Below, piece after piece: positions 1 through 8,583 of a stretch of 42,809 bases of DNA. Source of the DNA: Microcoleus sp. bin48.metabat.b7b8b9.023. Its GTDB lineage: Bacteria; Cyanobacteriota; Cyanobacteriia; Cyanobacteriales; Microcoleaceae. Position 1 is the stretch's first letter. Every line of letters starts with the position of its first letter. The translations under genes were made by a program, and so were the position numbers. The DNA lies in the NCBI RefSeq assembly GCF_013299185.1, contig NZ_JAAFKG010000044.1:1-42809 (forward strand), read 5' to 3'. Under the pieces are notes generated by a model. It did no database searches. It was not told the origin of the DNA and worked only from the letters and a program-made list of their open reading frames with translations.

Positions 1-672
1 TGTAGGGGCAATCCCACGCCAGGTTGCCCCAATTCCTGAAATGCTTGCAAATCATCGATAAGGAGGGTAGGCACGGGGGCACTACCCCTACAAAACCCTG
101 GTTTCCCTGAGAATGAAATAGCCCTGCAAATCCAATATTTTTACTCGCAATCAAACGTTTTATACGATTCAAGAATTAGACAAACTCTTTGCTGCGATCA
201 ATTACGTGTTTCAACAGTGTGAATTGCTGCTGGATGCTGAAATAGCGAGTCATAATTGAAAAGTAGTATAGCAATCCTCGCATCATTTTCATAATTATTG
301 TAGGTTTTTTTTAAGAACCCGGTTGCCCCGATAGATAGGTAGGGTGGTTTTATTGTCTGGATAGGAAATTTTAAACTACCAAAAGTATTGCTCAAAAGTC
401 GGCTCGCACTTGGGCGAAGGTACGTAGTTGGGCTTTAGCCTCCTTTCCTAATATTATAAAGAGGGCTAAAGCCCAACTACATACCTAAATAGCAAAAATG
501 ACTTTACTAGCCCAGGCGTCAAATAAAATATTATAAAGTCTCAAATGTGGGGAGTGATTCGCTTTCTCTACGATCGCCCTTGCCACTCCCCATCCCACCA
601 AAAGCGATCGCCCTTCACCTCCCATAAGGCTAGACTGGTCTAAGTTTTACCATAAAAATTTCTACCCCGTTC
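1..672. other. Intergenic region with repeats and a possible gene remnant
   Basis: No convincing complete gene. Positions 1-92 are bounded by TGTAGGGG and its reverse complement, like a small non-coding mobile repeat. From 122 to 259 the plus strand reads 45 sense codons without a start and ends in TGA with ordinary protein-like composition, so it may be the 3' remnant of a gene, but I cannot name it. 418-486 is a palindromic repeat listed separately. The last 180 bases before the glycosyltransferase hold GCGATCGC-type octamers and no clear promoter. Confidence 0.5.
418..486. repeat. Palindromic repeat of the AGGTACGTAGTTGGGCTTTAG family
   Basis: The left arm starts AGGTACGTAGTTGGGCTTTA and the right arm ends in its complement, around a short AT-rich loop. 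The same family recurs at 11536, 11637, 20827 and three times between 25586 and 25838. It could fold into a long hairpin in RNA. Confidence 0.8.
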
Positions 673-1887
673 ATGAACATCGCCTATCTAGTCAACCAAT
701 ACCCCAAAGTCAGCCACAGCTTCGTCCGCAGAGAACTCCTGGCTGTCGAAACTTACGGCATCAAAGTCGGGCGTTACTCGATCCGATCCTGCGAATCCGA
801 ACTCGTAGACGGCGCAGACAAACAAGAACAAGAATTGACCAAAGTCATCCTAGGAGTTGGCGTACAGGGCTTAGCGTTGGGCTTACTCCGCACTGCCGCA
901 ACTAGGCCAATTCGATTCCTCGAAGCTTTGCGCTTAATGTTCAAAGTTGGCTTACACTCGGAACGCGGGATTTTGCTGCATCTGGCTTATTTCGCAGAAG
1001 CTTGCATTCTTTTAAACTGGTTCGCAGAATCCGGTACCACACACGTACACGCCCACTTCGGCACAAATTCCACAACTGTTGCAATGTTATGCCGCGTGCT
1101 CGGCGGCCCGACATACAGCTTCACCGTTCACGGGCCTGAAGAATTTGATAAAGCTACACTTCTTTCCTTAGATGAAAAAATTAAACGATCGACCTTTGTA
1201 GCAGCAGTTAGTTCCTTCGGCAAAAGTCAGCTTTTTCGGTGGTGCGATCGCGCTTATTGGTCAAAAATCAACGTCATACACTGCGGTGTCGATGCAGCAT
1301 TTTTAGCCGCACCCCACGTCCCCATACCCGCAGCACCCCGCTTAGCCTGCATCGGGAGACTCAGCGAACAAAAAGGTCATTTATTACTACTAGAAGCCGC
1401 CAGCAAGCTAGCTGTTCAAGGCTTGGAGTTTAAATTGGTATTTGTTGGGGACGGGCCGCTGCGAGCTGAAATTGAGCAGCAGATTGCACAACTCAATCTG
1501 CAAAACTATATAGAAATTACCGGCTGGGCCAGTGGCGATCGAGTTCAGAAAGAGATTTTAGCTTCCCGCGCCATGGTATTGCCGAGTTTTGCTGAAGGTT
1601 TACCGGTCGTAATTATGGAAGCCCTCGCCCTCAATCGGCCCGTAATTAGCACCTATGTTGCTGGTATCCCGGAGCTCGTAGAACCCGGTGTTTGCGGTTG
1701 GTTAGTTCCTCCCGGTTCCGTAGAAGCATTGGCTGTTGCTATGCGTGCGGCATTGGAAGCACCTTTGGAAAAGCTAGAAGAAATGGGGAAAATAGGAGCC
1801 GAACGGGTTGCTCAACAACATAATGTTGATATAGAGGCAAAGAAATTAGTGGCGCTATTTCAAGCATCTATTGAACAATCATCATAA
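673..1887 (+). CDS. Glycosyltransferase family 4 protein (exopolysaccharide-type)
   Basis: A 404-residue GT-B glycosyltransferase, likely moving a sugar from a nucleotide-sugar donor onto a lipid-linked or polysaccharide acceptor in the cytoplasm. The N-terminal half starts with a nucleotide-fold strand (MNIAYLVNQYPKVSHSFVRR), a beginning typical of the colanic-acid/exopolysaccharide WcaL-like group. An HAHFG motif lies mid-protein. The C-terminal donor domain has GRLSEQKG and the EX7E signature, E308 and E316, in EGLPVVIMEA. The length is normal for GT4. No strong ribosome binding site precedes the ATG, but the start fits the family. It stands alone on the plus strand, flanked by palindromic repeats. 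The fold and family are clear; the acceptor and product are unknown. Confidence 0.88.
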   Translation: MNIAYLVNQYPKVSHSFVRRELLAVETYGIKVGRYSIRSCESELVDGADKQEQELTKVILGVGVQGLALGLLRTAATRPIRFLEALRLMFKVGLHSERGILLHLAYFAEACILLNWFAESGTTHVHAHFGTNSTTVAMLCRVLGGPTYSFTVHGPEEFDKATLLSLDEKIKRSTFVAAVSSFGKSQLFRWCDRAYWSKINVIHCGVDAAFLAAPHVPIPAAPRLACIGRLSEQKGHLLLLEAASKLAVQGLEFKLVFVGDGPLRAEIEQQIAQLNLQNYIEITGWASGDRVQKEILASRAMVLPSFAEGLPVVIMEALALNRPVISTYVAGIPELVEPGVCGWLVPPGSVEALAVAMRAALEAPLEKLEEMGKIGAERVAQQHNVDIEAKKLVALFQASIEQSS

Positions 1888-1890
1888 TAT

Positions 1891-2039
1891 AAGAAGACCG
1901 GGCGGTTAAAACCGCGTCGATACAGACGAAACCCGCCTCCGCGGGTTGAAGAATTGGCGATTTCAACCGCCGAATTATCTTTAGTCCGCGGAGGCGGACT
2001 TTGTTTGTGTAGACGCGGTTTCAACCGCCGTCTTATCTT
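1891..2039. repeat. Inverted repeat of the GCGGTTGAAACCGC / CCTCCGCGG family
   Basis: Outer arms AAGACCGGGCGGTTAAAACC and its near complement enclose two inner CCTCCGCGGG-type hairpins. It lies between convergent genes and may end transcription from both sides. The same family builds the 400-bp units at 23.0-24.2 kb and also occurs near 12470. Confidence 0.75.
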
Positions 2040-2040
2040 T

Positions 2041-2949
2041 TTAAGGAATAGGAACAGATTTCAACAACTTATCAACAATCGTCTTCGCCTTCCTTCCCCC
2101 CGCCGGAATCAAACGGTGAGAAAGTACGTGCGGTGCCAAATATTTCACATCATCAGGAGTCGCATAATCCCGGCCCTCCATAAACGCCAAAGCCTGAGAT
2201 GCGCGGTGCAAAGCCACTGCACCACGGGGACTCACGCCTAGAGTAATCTCTTCATCCTGGCGAGTCGATCGCACCAAATCCACAATATACTGCTTCAAAG
2301 AGCCTTCCACCTGCACCAAAGCACACAAACGGCGCAATTCCTGCACCTCTTCCAACGAAATACAAGGCTGCAAATCCTCAACAGCAAAAGTATCAGACAG
2401 CCGTTGCAACATTTGCAACTCTTCCGACGCAGCGGGATAGCCCAACGTCAAAGACAAGGTAAACCGATCCATCTGCGCTTCCGGTAGCGGAAAAGTGCCT
2501 TGATATTCGATCGGGTTTTGAGTCGCAATCACAAAAAACGGCGCCGGAACATTCCGAGAAACTCCATCTACCGTCACCTGCTTTTCTTCCATCACTTCCA
2601 GCAAAGCCGACTGAGTGCGAGGCGTCGCCCGATTAATCTCATCTGCCAGCAAAACATTAGCAAAAACTGGGCCCGGCAAAAACTCAAACTTGCCGCTGCT
2701 AGGATTCCAAATATTAGTACCGGTGATATCGGTTGGCAACAAATCGGGAGTACACTGAATGCGTTGAAACTTCCCATCGATCGATCGCGCTAAAGACTTC
2801 GCTAACAGCGTTTTTCCGACACCAGGCACGTCTTCCAGCAGCGCGTGTCCCCCGGAAAGCACGGCTACCAGCACTAAGCGAATAGCATCCGCTTTACCGA
2901 CAATTGTCTTGCCTAGATTTTGTTTGAGCCGCTCAATATGTTCTCTCAT
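2041..2949 (-). CDS. moxR: MoxR-family AAA+ ATPase
   Basis: A 302-residue AAA+ ATPase of the MoxR type, which acts as a chaperone-like activator, often with DUF58 or VWA proteins. Walker A is EDVPGVGKTLLAKSLA, Walker B is LLADEINRA, sensor 1 is ATQNP followed by FPLPEAQMDRF, and the C-terminal lid holds GVSPRGAVAL. The reading frame stays open to 2982, but those extra 11 codons come from a (ATTAGTC)n satellite, so I place the start at the ATG of MREHIERLKQ. No DUF58 partner is visible here, so its client is unknown. The family call is very secure; the gene name is the generic one. Confidence 0.93.
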   Translation of the reverse strand: MREHIERLKQNLGKTIVGKADAIRLVLVAVLSGGHALLEDVPGVGKTLLAKSLARSIDGKFQRIQCTPDLLPTDITGTNIWNPSSGKFEFLPGPVFANVLLADEINRATPRTQSALLEVMEEKQVTVDGVSRNVPAPFFVIATQNPIEYQGTFPLPEAQMDRFTLSLTLGYPAASEELQMLQRLSDTFAVEDLQPCISLEEVQELRRLCALVQVEGSLKQYIVDLVRSTRQDEEITLGVSPRGAVALHRASQALAFMEGRDYATPDDVKYLAPHVLSHRLIPAGGRKAKTIVDKLLKSVPIP

Positions 2950-3363
2950 ATCCCTGATTTTTAAGTAGAAGTCATCAGTCATTAGTCATTAGTCATTAGT
3001 CAGTTGGTAGGGTAGGGGCGGTGCCCCCGTGCCCGCCCTCTCTCTCTCATTAGTCATCAGCAAGGAAGAAAAGAAGGAATTAAGAAATACACAGCTAGCT
3101 TTTTAGCGTTCCGCATTTTACGTTACTTACGTTAATTTACTTGGCTAATTGCTAGTTGTTAATTGCTTGTTCTTTTATTCTCATTCAGCCTGCGCGGACG
3201 CAAGTTTGTGTAGTAGTGATTTCAATCGCCCAAGCAAAACTGTACGCAATGAATTGACAATTCGGACGATGCTCGGAGTAACGTCCCACAATTATTTTTC
3301 TTGTGGGATGGCTTTGAGCATCCTCCGAAAATTTGATTAATAAATATTTTGGCAAGATATATA
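2950..3363. other. Intergenic region with a heptamer satellite and a GC-rich repeat
   Basis: The segment contains the satellite at 2971-3003, a GTAGGGGCGGTGCCCCCGTGC repeat near 3010, and a short inverted pair (TCCCACAATTATTTTTCTTGTGGGA) near 3284-3308 that could act as a hairpin terminator for neighbouring genes. No gene is supported. Confidence 0.5.
2971..3003. repeat. Heptamer satellite (ATTAGTC)n
   Basis: About four imperfect copies of ATTAGTC directly upstream of the MoxR gene. The first copies merge into the MoxR reading frame and create a false upstream start. Confidence 0.85.
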
Positions 3364-4578
3364 CTAACCATTAGCAGCTAACACCTTTCTAGCAACATCA
3401 CAATCTGCCTGAATTTGATTTTTGAGAGCATCTAGAGAAGCGAATTTTTGTTCGGGTCGCAAAAATTCTATCAAACTTGCGCTCAATGTTTGACCGTACA
3501 AATCCCCAGACCAATCTAACAGGTGAACTTCTACAGTGAGTTGCAGGCCGTTTACCGTCGGGCGGCAACCAACATTCATCACTCCATTTATGAATGATAA
3601 ATCTGATGCTGGGCGCGGAATTAGAGATTGGGGATTTTCCCACTTATAGGCAGAACTTTCATCTTTTTTGATGATTCCGCCTCCATCCTTCACCGAGACT
3701 TGCACCGCGTACACGCCAAAACGCGGCAAAAATTTTTCCGGTGGCAGTTCGATATTAGCAGTCGGAAATCCGATCGTCCTACCCAGCCGCTGTCCGCCCA
3801 CCACAGGCCCCACTAAACTGTAAGGCCGCCCCAGCAATTTATTCGCTTTTGTGAGGTCGCCGGATGCTAAACCTTCGCGGATCGCGGAACTGCTGATTCG
3901 ATCGCCCTCAGCGCAATTGTGCAGGGGTACAAGAGCAACATCAATACCGTAACCCGAGGCGATCGACTGCAAATCCACAGCCGTCCCAGCACGTCCGCGT
4001 CCGAACCGAAAATCTACCCCCACACTAATTCGACTCGCTTGCAGTTGCCGCACCAGAATTTCCTCGACAAACTCAGCAGCAGTCAATGCCGCCAGTTCTC
4101 GATCGAACGGCAGCAGCACAAGTTGCTCGACACCCATTGCTGCGAGCAATTCTACCTTTTCTGCCAGAGGTGTCAGCAGTTTTTTGGGTTGACCTGTAAA
4201 AAATTCTTGCGGGTGGGGATTGAATGTCACCACAGTACCGTAAAGCCGATCGCCCGCGTCACAATCGCGACCAGAGAGGCTGTTGCCCTCTGCCCGGGGG
4301 TGGGCACCATTGAAATTCAGGGCGCTGCGGGCTGTTTCCGGCAGTGCTGCTGAGTCGTTTTCCCAGCTTGCCGGATGTTCGCCTTCCAAATTTTGAGCTC
4401 TGCCAGCGTTTGGGCGCAAGTTTTGCCCCGACGCAGAAACCGTCGCAGAAGTTAGCCCCGGCGATCGATTTAAAATTGGCTGCACGACTTGTTGATGCCC
4501 TAGGTGCAAACCATCAAAGTTTCCCAAGGCAACAGAAGTTGGAGTCAGAGCAGCGGTTGAAGAAGAAGTTATCCACAC
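3364..4578 (-). CDS. ribF: Bifunctional riboflavin kinase / FAD synthetase with insertions
   Basis: Converts riboflavin to FMN and FMN to FAD. The N-terminal adenylyltransferase domain has NFDGLHLGHQ and, much later, TVVTFNPHPQEFF. The C-terminal kinase domain has GRTIGFPTANIELP and GVMNVGCRPTVNG. The protein is 404 residues, against about 310-340 for the family. About 75 extra residues, hydrophilic and rich in Ala, Gly, Asn and Ser, sit between the HQ..V..PIL helix and TVVTFNPHP. A second extra piece of about 30 residues lies before GVMNVG. The start is a GTG; no better upstream start exists because a stop lies just ahead. It is in the same orientation as the flanking MoxR and hydrolase genes. 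Function is secure because all signature motifs remain. Confidence 0.93.
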   Translation of the reverse strand: MWITSSSTAALTPTSVALGNFDGLHLGHQQVVQPILNRSPGLTSATVSASGQNLRPNAGRAQNLEGEHPASWENDSAALPETARSALNFNGAHPRAEGNSLSGRDCDAGDRLYGTVVTFNPHPQEFFTGQPKKLLTPLAEKVELLAAMGVEQLVLLPFDRELAALTAAEFVEEILVRQLQASRISVGVDFRFGRGRAGTAVDLQSIASGYGIDVALVPLHNCAEGDRISSSAIREGLASGDLTKANKLLGRPYSLVGPVVGGQRLGRTIGFPTANIELPPEKFLPRFGVYAVQVSVKDGGGIIKKDESSAYKWENPQSLIPRPASDLSFINGVMNVGCRPTVNGLQLTVEVHLLDWSGDLYGQTLSASLIEFLRPEQKFASLDALKNQIQADCDVARKVLAANG

Positions 4579-4621
4579 GCTTAAGATTTTGCCATACTTA
4601 GCCAGATTGCGATCGCCAGTC

Positions 4622-4661
4622 GATTTTAGATTTTAGATTTTAGATTTTAGATTTTAGATTT
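4622..4661. repeat. Heptamer satellite (ATTTTAG)n
   Basis: Five to six tandem copies of ATTTTAG upstream of ribF, about 45 bp from its start codon, so it may lie in the 5' leader of the transcript. Confidence 0.9.
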
Positions 4662-4824
4662 GACTCCACAGAATCGATCTGGGAGTTAGAACTTCAATCT
4701 AAACTTTTTTGTTCTCTGCGACCTAAGCCAGGGCTTGTATCCGTCTTTAACTCAGGTCAGCCCTCACTTAAATTTTAGATTTCCGACCTCAAGATTTCCG
4801 AACCATCTGGCAATCTCAAATCCA

Positions 4825-5748
4825 TCACGCAGGCACTTTAGGGGCTTCCACCGACCCTTCAGACGACCCTTCAGACAAATCCTTGTTTTGAGGAGGTAGC
4901 AACTGTAACGACAAACCTTCCCGCGCCATCAAACTGTTCGGGAATCTTTGAGCCACTTGTTCTCCCACCTTGTCTAAAAACTCGTCATTGTGCAGCGGAT
5001 CGTGGTGAAAGATCACCAACTTTTTGACATTAGCAGCCTTTGCCACCTTCACAGCTTCCTGCCAAGTCGAATGTCCCCAGCCAACTCTGCTAGACTTTTC
5101 CGAATAATACTCCTCATCCGTATAAGTAGCATCGTAGATCAGCACCTCAGCATCGCGAGCCAAATTCAGCACATTTTCGTCCAAACGATCGGGAAAATGT
5201 TCGGTATCAGTCACGTAAGCAGCCGCATACCCCCGCCAGTTGACGCGGTAGCCGATAGCTTCACCGGGGTGGTTCAACAAAGCTGTTTCCACCTTAATCT
5301 CTCCGATTTCCATGGGCTCACCCACCTCTATATCGTTAAATTTCAGGTCTGCCCCCATAATTTGCAGGGGCACCGGAAAATTAGGGTGGAGCATCTGGTC
5401 GTTGAGTCGCTGCTGGATAGTAGCTTGATTAGGAGTAGGAGCAACGGCACCATAGATGTGAAAACAATTGCCCTTAATAAAAGCTGGTACAAAAAATGGG
5501 AATCCTTGAATGTGATCCCAGTGAGTGTGAGTAAAAAACATATGAGCTTCTACGGGCATCTGCGACAGGAGAGTTTGTCCCAAAACCCGCAATCCAGTAC
5601 CGCCATCGAAAATTAGGCGGCTGTCACCCACTCGCATTTCTATACAGGGCGTGTTGCCCCCGTAACGTACTGTTTCAGCTCCGGGAGACGCTATACTACC
5701 TCTAACGCCCCAAAAGTGAACCGTAAATTGGTTTTGCATACTAGACAT
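4825..5748 (-). CDS. Metallo-beta-lactamase-fold hydrolase
   Basis: A 307-residue metal-dependent hydrolase. The N-terminus MSSMQNQFTVHFWGVRGS is typical of cyanobacterial members; the frame is open further upstream to 5853, but the extra 35 residues do not resemble the family. The zinc site is HTHWDH (His74, His76, Asp78, His79), and later strands carry NHPGEAIGYR, YVTDTEHF and a C-terminal FHHDP. This pattern belongs to the RNase Z/PhnP-like group of phosphodiesterases rather than beta-lactamases. The last 20 residues are Glu/Ser rich (SEGSSEGSVEAP) and probably disordered. The substrate is unknown. Confidence 0.88.
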   Translation of the reverse strand: MSSMQNQFTVHFWGVRGSIASPGAETVRYGGNTPCIEMRVGDSRLIFDGGTGLRVLGQTLLSQMPVEAHMFFTHTHWDHIQGFPFFVPAFIKGNCFHIYGAVAPTPNQATIQQRLNDQMLHPNFPVPLQIMGADLKFNDIEVGEPMEIGEIKVETALLNHPGEAIGYRVNWRGYAAAYVTDTEHFPDRLDENVLNLARDAEVLIYDATYTDEEYYSEKSSRVGWGHSTWQEAVKVAKAANVKKLVIFHHDPLHNDEFLDKVGEQVAQRFPNSLMAREGLSLQLLPPQNKDLSEGSSEGSVEAPKVPA

Positions 5749-6647
5749 GGGTTTTCCTGCAAGATTGTTCCGGCGAGCCATCGATAAGGTGTTTACATAT
5801 TTAGTAAGGGCTTTTCCATCAAACCCAAGCTTTTTGACGGTCGAGTTCCCCACTTGTTGGAAGTGCCAAGAGTCTCGCTTCCCAGAAAATGCAAAACTGT
5901 TGGGCTTGATAACAGAGGAATAAATTACAAGGTAGACTGATGAAGTCTCGATCGTAACTATTCTTTTTCTCTCTTCACTAGCGTAACCTCCGCAGACACA
6001 CTTTGGGGCAGGAGTTTGACCTGATTCTAATCTGGCAGCCGCTGTTTTCGGATCTCTGGACTTGGCGAGTGCGCTAGCGCGGTGGGTTGTTGCCGTTCCT
6101 ACTTGATATCTCGTCCGGTCGATCGACCGTAATATATGCTACCGGAGCGCGTTTGCACCCATATTTGGCAGAGCTTGCGGATGAGCGTGACTGCGGGCCC
6201 CTACAATAAATTACAGTTAATTTTAACCGACTTAAGACGATCGGCCCATCAAACCCCTGCCCCAAGCGTCAGGGACTGCTGTCGATCGCCCGGTTTTATT
6301 AACTGAACTCCCTTTAAATTAACCAGCCTCATCATTATAAATCTCTTTCCACAGGATTCTTCAACCGGCGATGCCGCCATCCTTGGAACTATTGCCGTCC
6401 GATTCCCAGTGACTGGAACTTTTGCCCGATCGCTCCCTAAAATAAAAAGGAAATTCTCTGCGGTCGTACTCGATCGAGGTCGTACCGAGGAATGGCATTT
6501 GGTCGTGCCAACTTAATGCCCTACCTCAAAAAAATATCAGGACACCAGGGTTTAAAACCCCGTCCTAAAAGGACGGCTTGTAAATCTTTGTTGCAACACA
6601 GTCAGTTTTATGCTAGGAGGTCTAGTATAAGGAAATAGGTAAATGCC
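5749..6647. other. Gene-poor intergenic region
   Basis: No supported complete gene in about 900 bases. The plus strand near 6010-6080 has a short open stretch without a start. At 6560-6576 a CCGTCC/GGACGG hairpin lies in a GGTTTAAAACCCCGTCC context of the kind found at the ends of IS200/IS605-type elements; it precedes the TnpB remnant. Confidence 0.45.
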
Positions 6648-6716
6648 ATGCTAGTTTTTGAGTTTAAAGCCTACGGAAATAAGAGTCAGTTTGCCGCAGT
6701 TTTTGAAGCAAGCTGA
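6648..6716 (+). pseudogene. Remnant of a TnpB N-terminus
   Basis: ATG followed by 22 codons reading MLVFEFKAYGNKSQFAAV and then a TGA. This matches the usual first residues of IS200/IS605-family TnpB proteins in cyanobacteria; the rest of the gene is gone. The hairpin 80 bp upstream supports a decayed element end. It starts differently from the intact TnpB 500 bp downstream, so it belongs to a different element. Confidence 0.65.
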
Positions 6717-7120
6717 TGGCAACGCATCTGTTTGTTGGCAACGCTCGACCCAATTTTTGTATTCTTTAATCTAAAATCGGAAATGGTATGACACTGGGGG
6801 CAGCGAGATCCCGGGCTCTTGGCAAAAGGCTATATTTTCGTCGCGCGGTTCTCGGAGGGCGAATTCCAGCACTCAAAATATCCGAAATTTCTGAAATTTT
6901 CAATTGTTGTGTCTTTTGCCGGCACCGAACTCCGATCGCCCTCGGTCTCAAGAGTAGGTTAGAAATATTGGCGAACTACCTGTCGTGATTTTCTCAACTA
7001 TCTTCAATAACTCTTTTTGGGGTAATGATTTCTCGGAATTCGACGGATTTGTGGCAGTCACCATGAGTGGGAATTTCAGGTATTATAAAACTTCATTAAG
7101 ATTCTAAGCATCAATAGACA

Positions 7121-7201
7121 ATGGTAGTATCATATAGTCAAGAGAGCCAACTGAGAGAATTATGGCGAGAGTTAAAAAATGGAGAGTCTGAATGCAACTA
7201 G
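7121..7201 (+). CDS. Possible 26-residue leader peptide overlapping tnpB
   Basis: ATG at 7121 opens a 26-codon frame, rich in Glu, Ser and Leu (QESQLRELWRELKNGESE), that stops at TAG 7199-7201, ten bases inside the tnpB start at 7192. It could be a translational-coupling leader or the trimmed end of a lost upstream gene. There is no clear ribosome binding site and I recognise no family. Confidence 0.3.
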   Translation: MVVSYSQESQLRELWRELKNGESECN

Positions 7202-8505
7202 CAGAGAGACACATCATTAAATCCACCGAAAATCGTTTTGTTGAAATTGACGGGCTAGCCTTTAAATCAAAAAATTTGTACAACGCGGCTAACTACGTTA
7301 TTCGTCAGAGTTTTGTCTATGGATGGGGTTACATTAATTACAACGAAATGAACCGTTTGATGAAGTCTCATCAAGCATACAAAGACTTACCAGCCAAGGT
7401 AAGTCAACAAGTATTGATGATATTGGACAAGAATTGGAAGTCTTTTTTTGAAGCAATCAAAGCTTACAAAACGCAGCCCACGAAATTCACGGGTTGCCCG
7501 AAATTACCAAAGTATAAAGATAAAGTCAAGGGTCGGAATATTCTTATTTATACAATTCAAGCGATTAGTAGCAAGCAACTAAAAAAAGGAATTATCAAGC
7601 TGTCCGGTAGTAATATTTTAATTAAAACCAAAGTAAAACCAGAGCAAATTTGTCAAGTTAGATTGGTTCCCAAATGCGATTGCTATGTAATTGAGGTAGT
7701 TTACAATGAACCGGAGTCCACCCTGGATGAAAACCCAAAAGAATTAGTAGCTAGTATTGATTTAGGATTGAATAATTTAGTAGCGCTAACTTCAAATCAG
7801 CCGGGATTTGTCCCTTTACTGATTAACGGGCGACCACTGAAATCAATTAATCAATTCTACAACAAGCGTAAAGCCCATCTACAATCTCAGCTAAAAGGTT
7901 CGCGTAAAACCTCATCACGGATGCAACGCCTAACTCGTTGTCGAAACCAGAAAATCGATAATTACTTGCACTCATCCAGTCGTGACATCATCAATCTTTT
8001 AAGAGAACTCAAGATTGGGACTCTGGTAATTGGCAAAAATGTACAATGGAAAAACGAGATTAATTTAGGGAAACAAACTAATCAGAACTTCGTAACTGTT
8101 CCTCATGCTCGATTGATTGAGATGTTGGAATATAAGGCTGCATTGGTGGGAATAAAAGTGATGGTGCAGGAAGAATCATATACTTCTCAATCCAGTTTCC
8201 TGAATTTAGACCCGATTCCTGTTTATGGGGAGAATGGTGCCGATCGTGTCAAGTTTTGTGGTAAACGAATTAAGAGAGGATTGTACAAAACATCGAGCGG
8301 TAGATTAATTAACGCCGATGTCAATGGCTCTTATAATATCTTAAGAAAAGCAATCCCAAATGCGTTTAGCAATGGGATAGGTCGTGGGCGTAGTTCAGCC
8401 AAGGCGGGTCAATCCGCTCGAAGTAAAAGTGAAGGGGGAGGGACTCAACGCCTCCCATGTCATGTCATAAATGCCTATACTTTTACCAGCTATCCTAGAG
8501 TCTAA
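7192..8505 (+). CDS. tnpB: TnpB-type RNA-guided nuclease with a rearranged RuvC site
   Basis: A 437-residue transposon-associated TnpB. Known TnpBs are RNA-guided DNA nucleases related to Cas12. RuvC-I is SIDLGLNNL with Asp190. At the usual RuvC-II place the Glu is replaced by Gly281 (LVIGKNVQWK). A Glu pair, Glu327-Glu328 in VQEESYTSQSS, could supply the missing carboxylate. RuvC-III is NADVNGSYN with Asp376. The paired-Cys zinc finger normally between RuvC-II and -III is absent; only Cys356 remains. No TnpA transposase is nearby, so this is a solo element. The C-terminal 40 residues, rich in Gly, Arg and Ser, may overlap the guide-RNA scaffold. The frame is intact and its base composition is more AT-rich than its neighbours. 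Confidence 0.9.
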   Translation: MQLAERHIIKSTENRFVEIDGLAFKSKNLYNAANYVIRQSFVYGWGYINYNEMNRLMKSHQAYKDLPAKVSQQVLMILDKNWKSFFEAIKAYKTQPTKFTGCPKLPKYKDKVKGRNILIYTIQAISSKQLKKGIIKLSGSNILIKTKVKPEQICQVRLVPKCDCYVIEVVYNEPESTLDENPKELVASIDLGLNNLVALTSNQPGFVPLLINGRPLKSINQFYNKRKAHLQSQLKGSRKTSSRMQRLTRCRNQKIDNYLHSSSRDIINLLRELKIGTLVIGKNVQWKNEINLGKQTNQNFVTVPHARLIEMLEYKAALVGIKVMVQEESYTSQSSFLNLDPIPVYGENGADRVKFCGKRIKRGLYKTSSGRLINADVNGSYNILRKAIPNAFSNGIGRGRSSAKAGQSARSKSEGGGTQRLPCHVINAYTFTSYPRV

Positions 8506-8513
8506 GACTCTAG
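8495..8513. terminator. Perfect palindrome over the tnpB stop codon
   Basis: CTAGAGTC-TAA-GACTCTAG: an 8-bp perfect stem whose loop is the TAA stop of tnpB. It may be the right-end structure of the element, part of the guide RNA, or a terminator; there is no long T run. Confidence 0.4.
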
Positions 8514-8583
8514 TTTGCCAAGAATCTAAATTAGTGCCAAAAATGACTGGATAACTTAAAGTTATTTGTGCAAAAAAGTAAGT

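Noticed and set aside
198..395. 65-codon minus-strand frame near the window start
   Set aside because: No ribosome binding site and it reads through repeat-like sequence; the plus strand there looks more like a gene remnant.
3919..4353. 144-codon plus-strand frame opposite ribF
   Set aside because: Shadow of ribF; the minus strand carries all conserved motifs.
6074..6265. 63-codon minus-strand frame in the gene-poor region
   Set aside because: Short, no ribosome binding site and no family resemblance.
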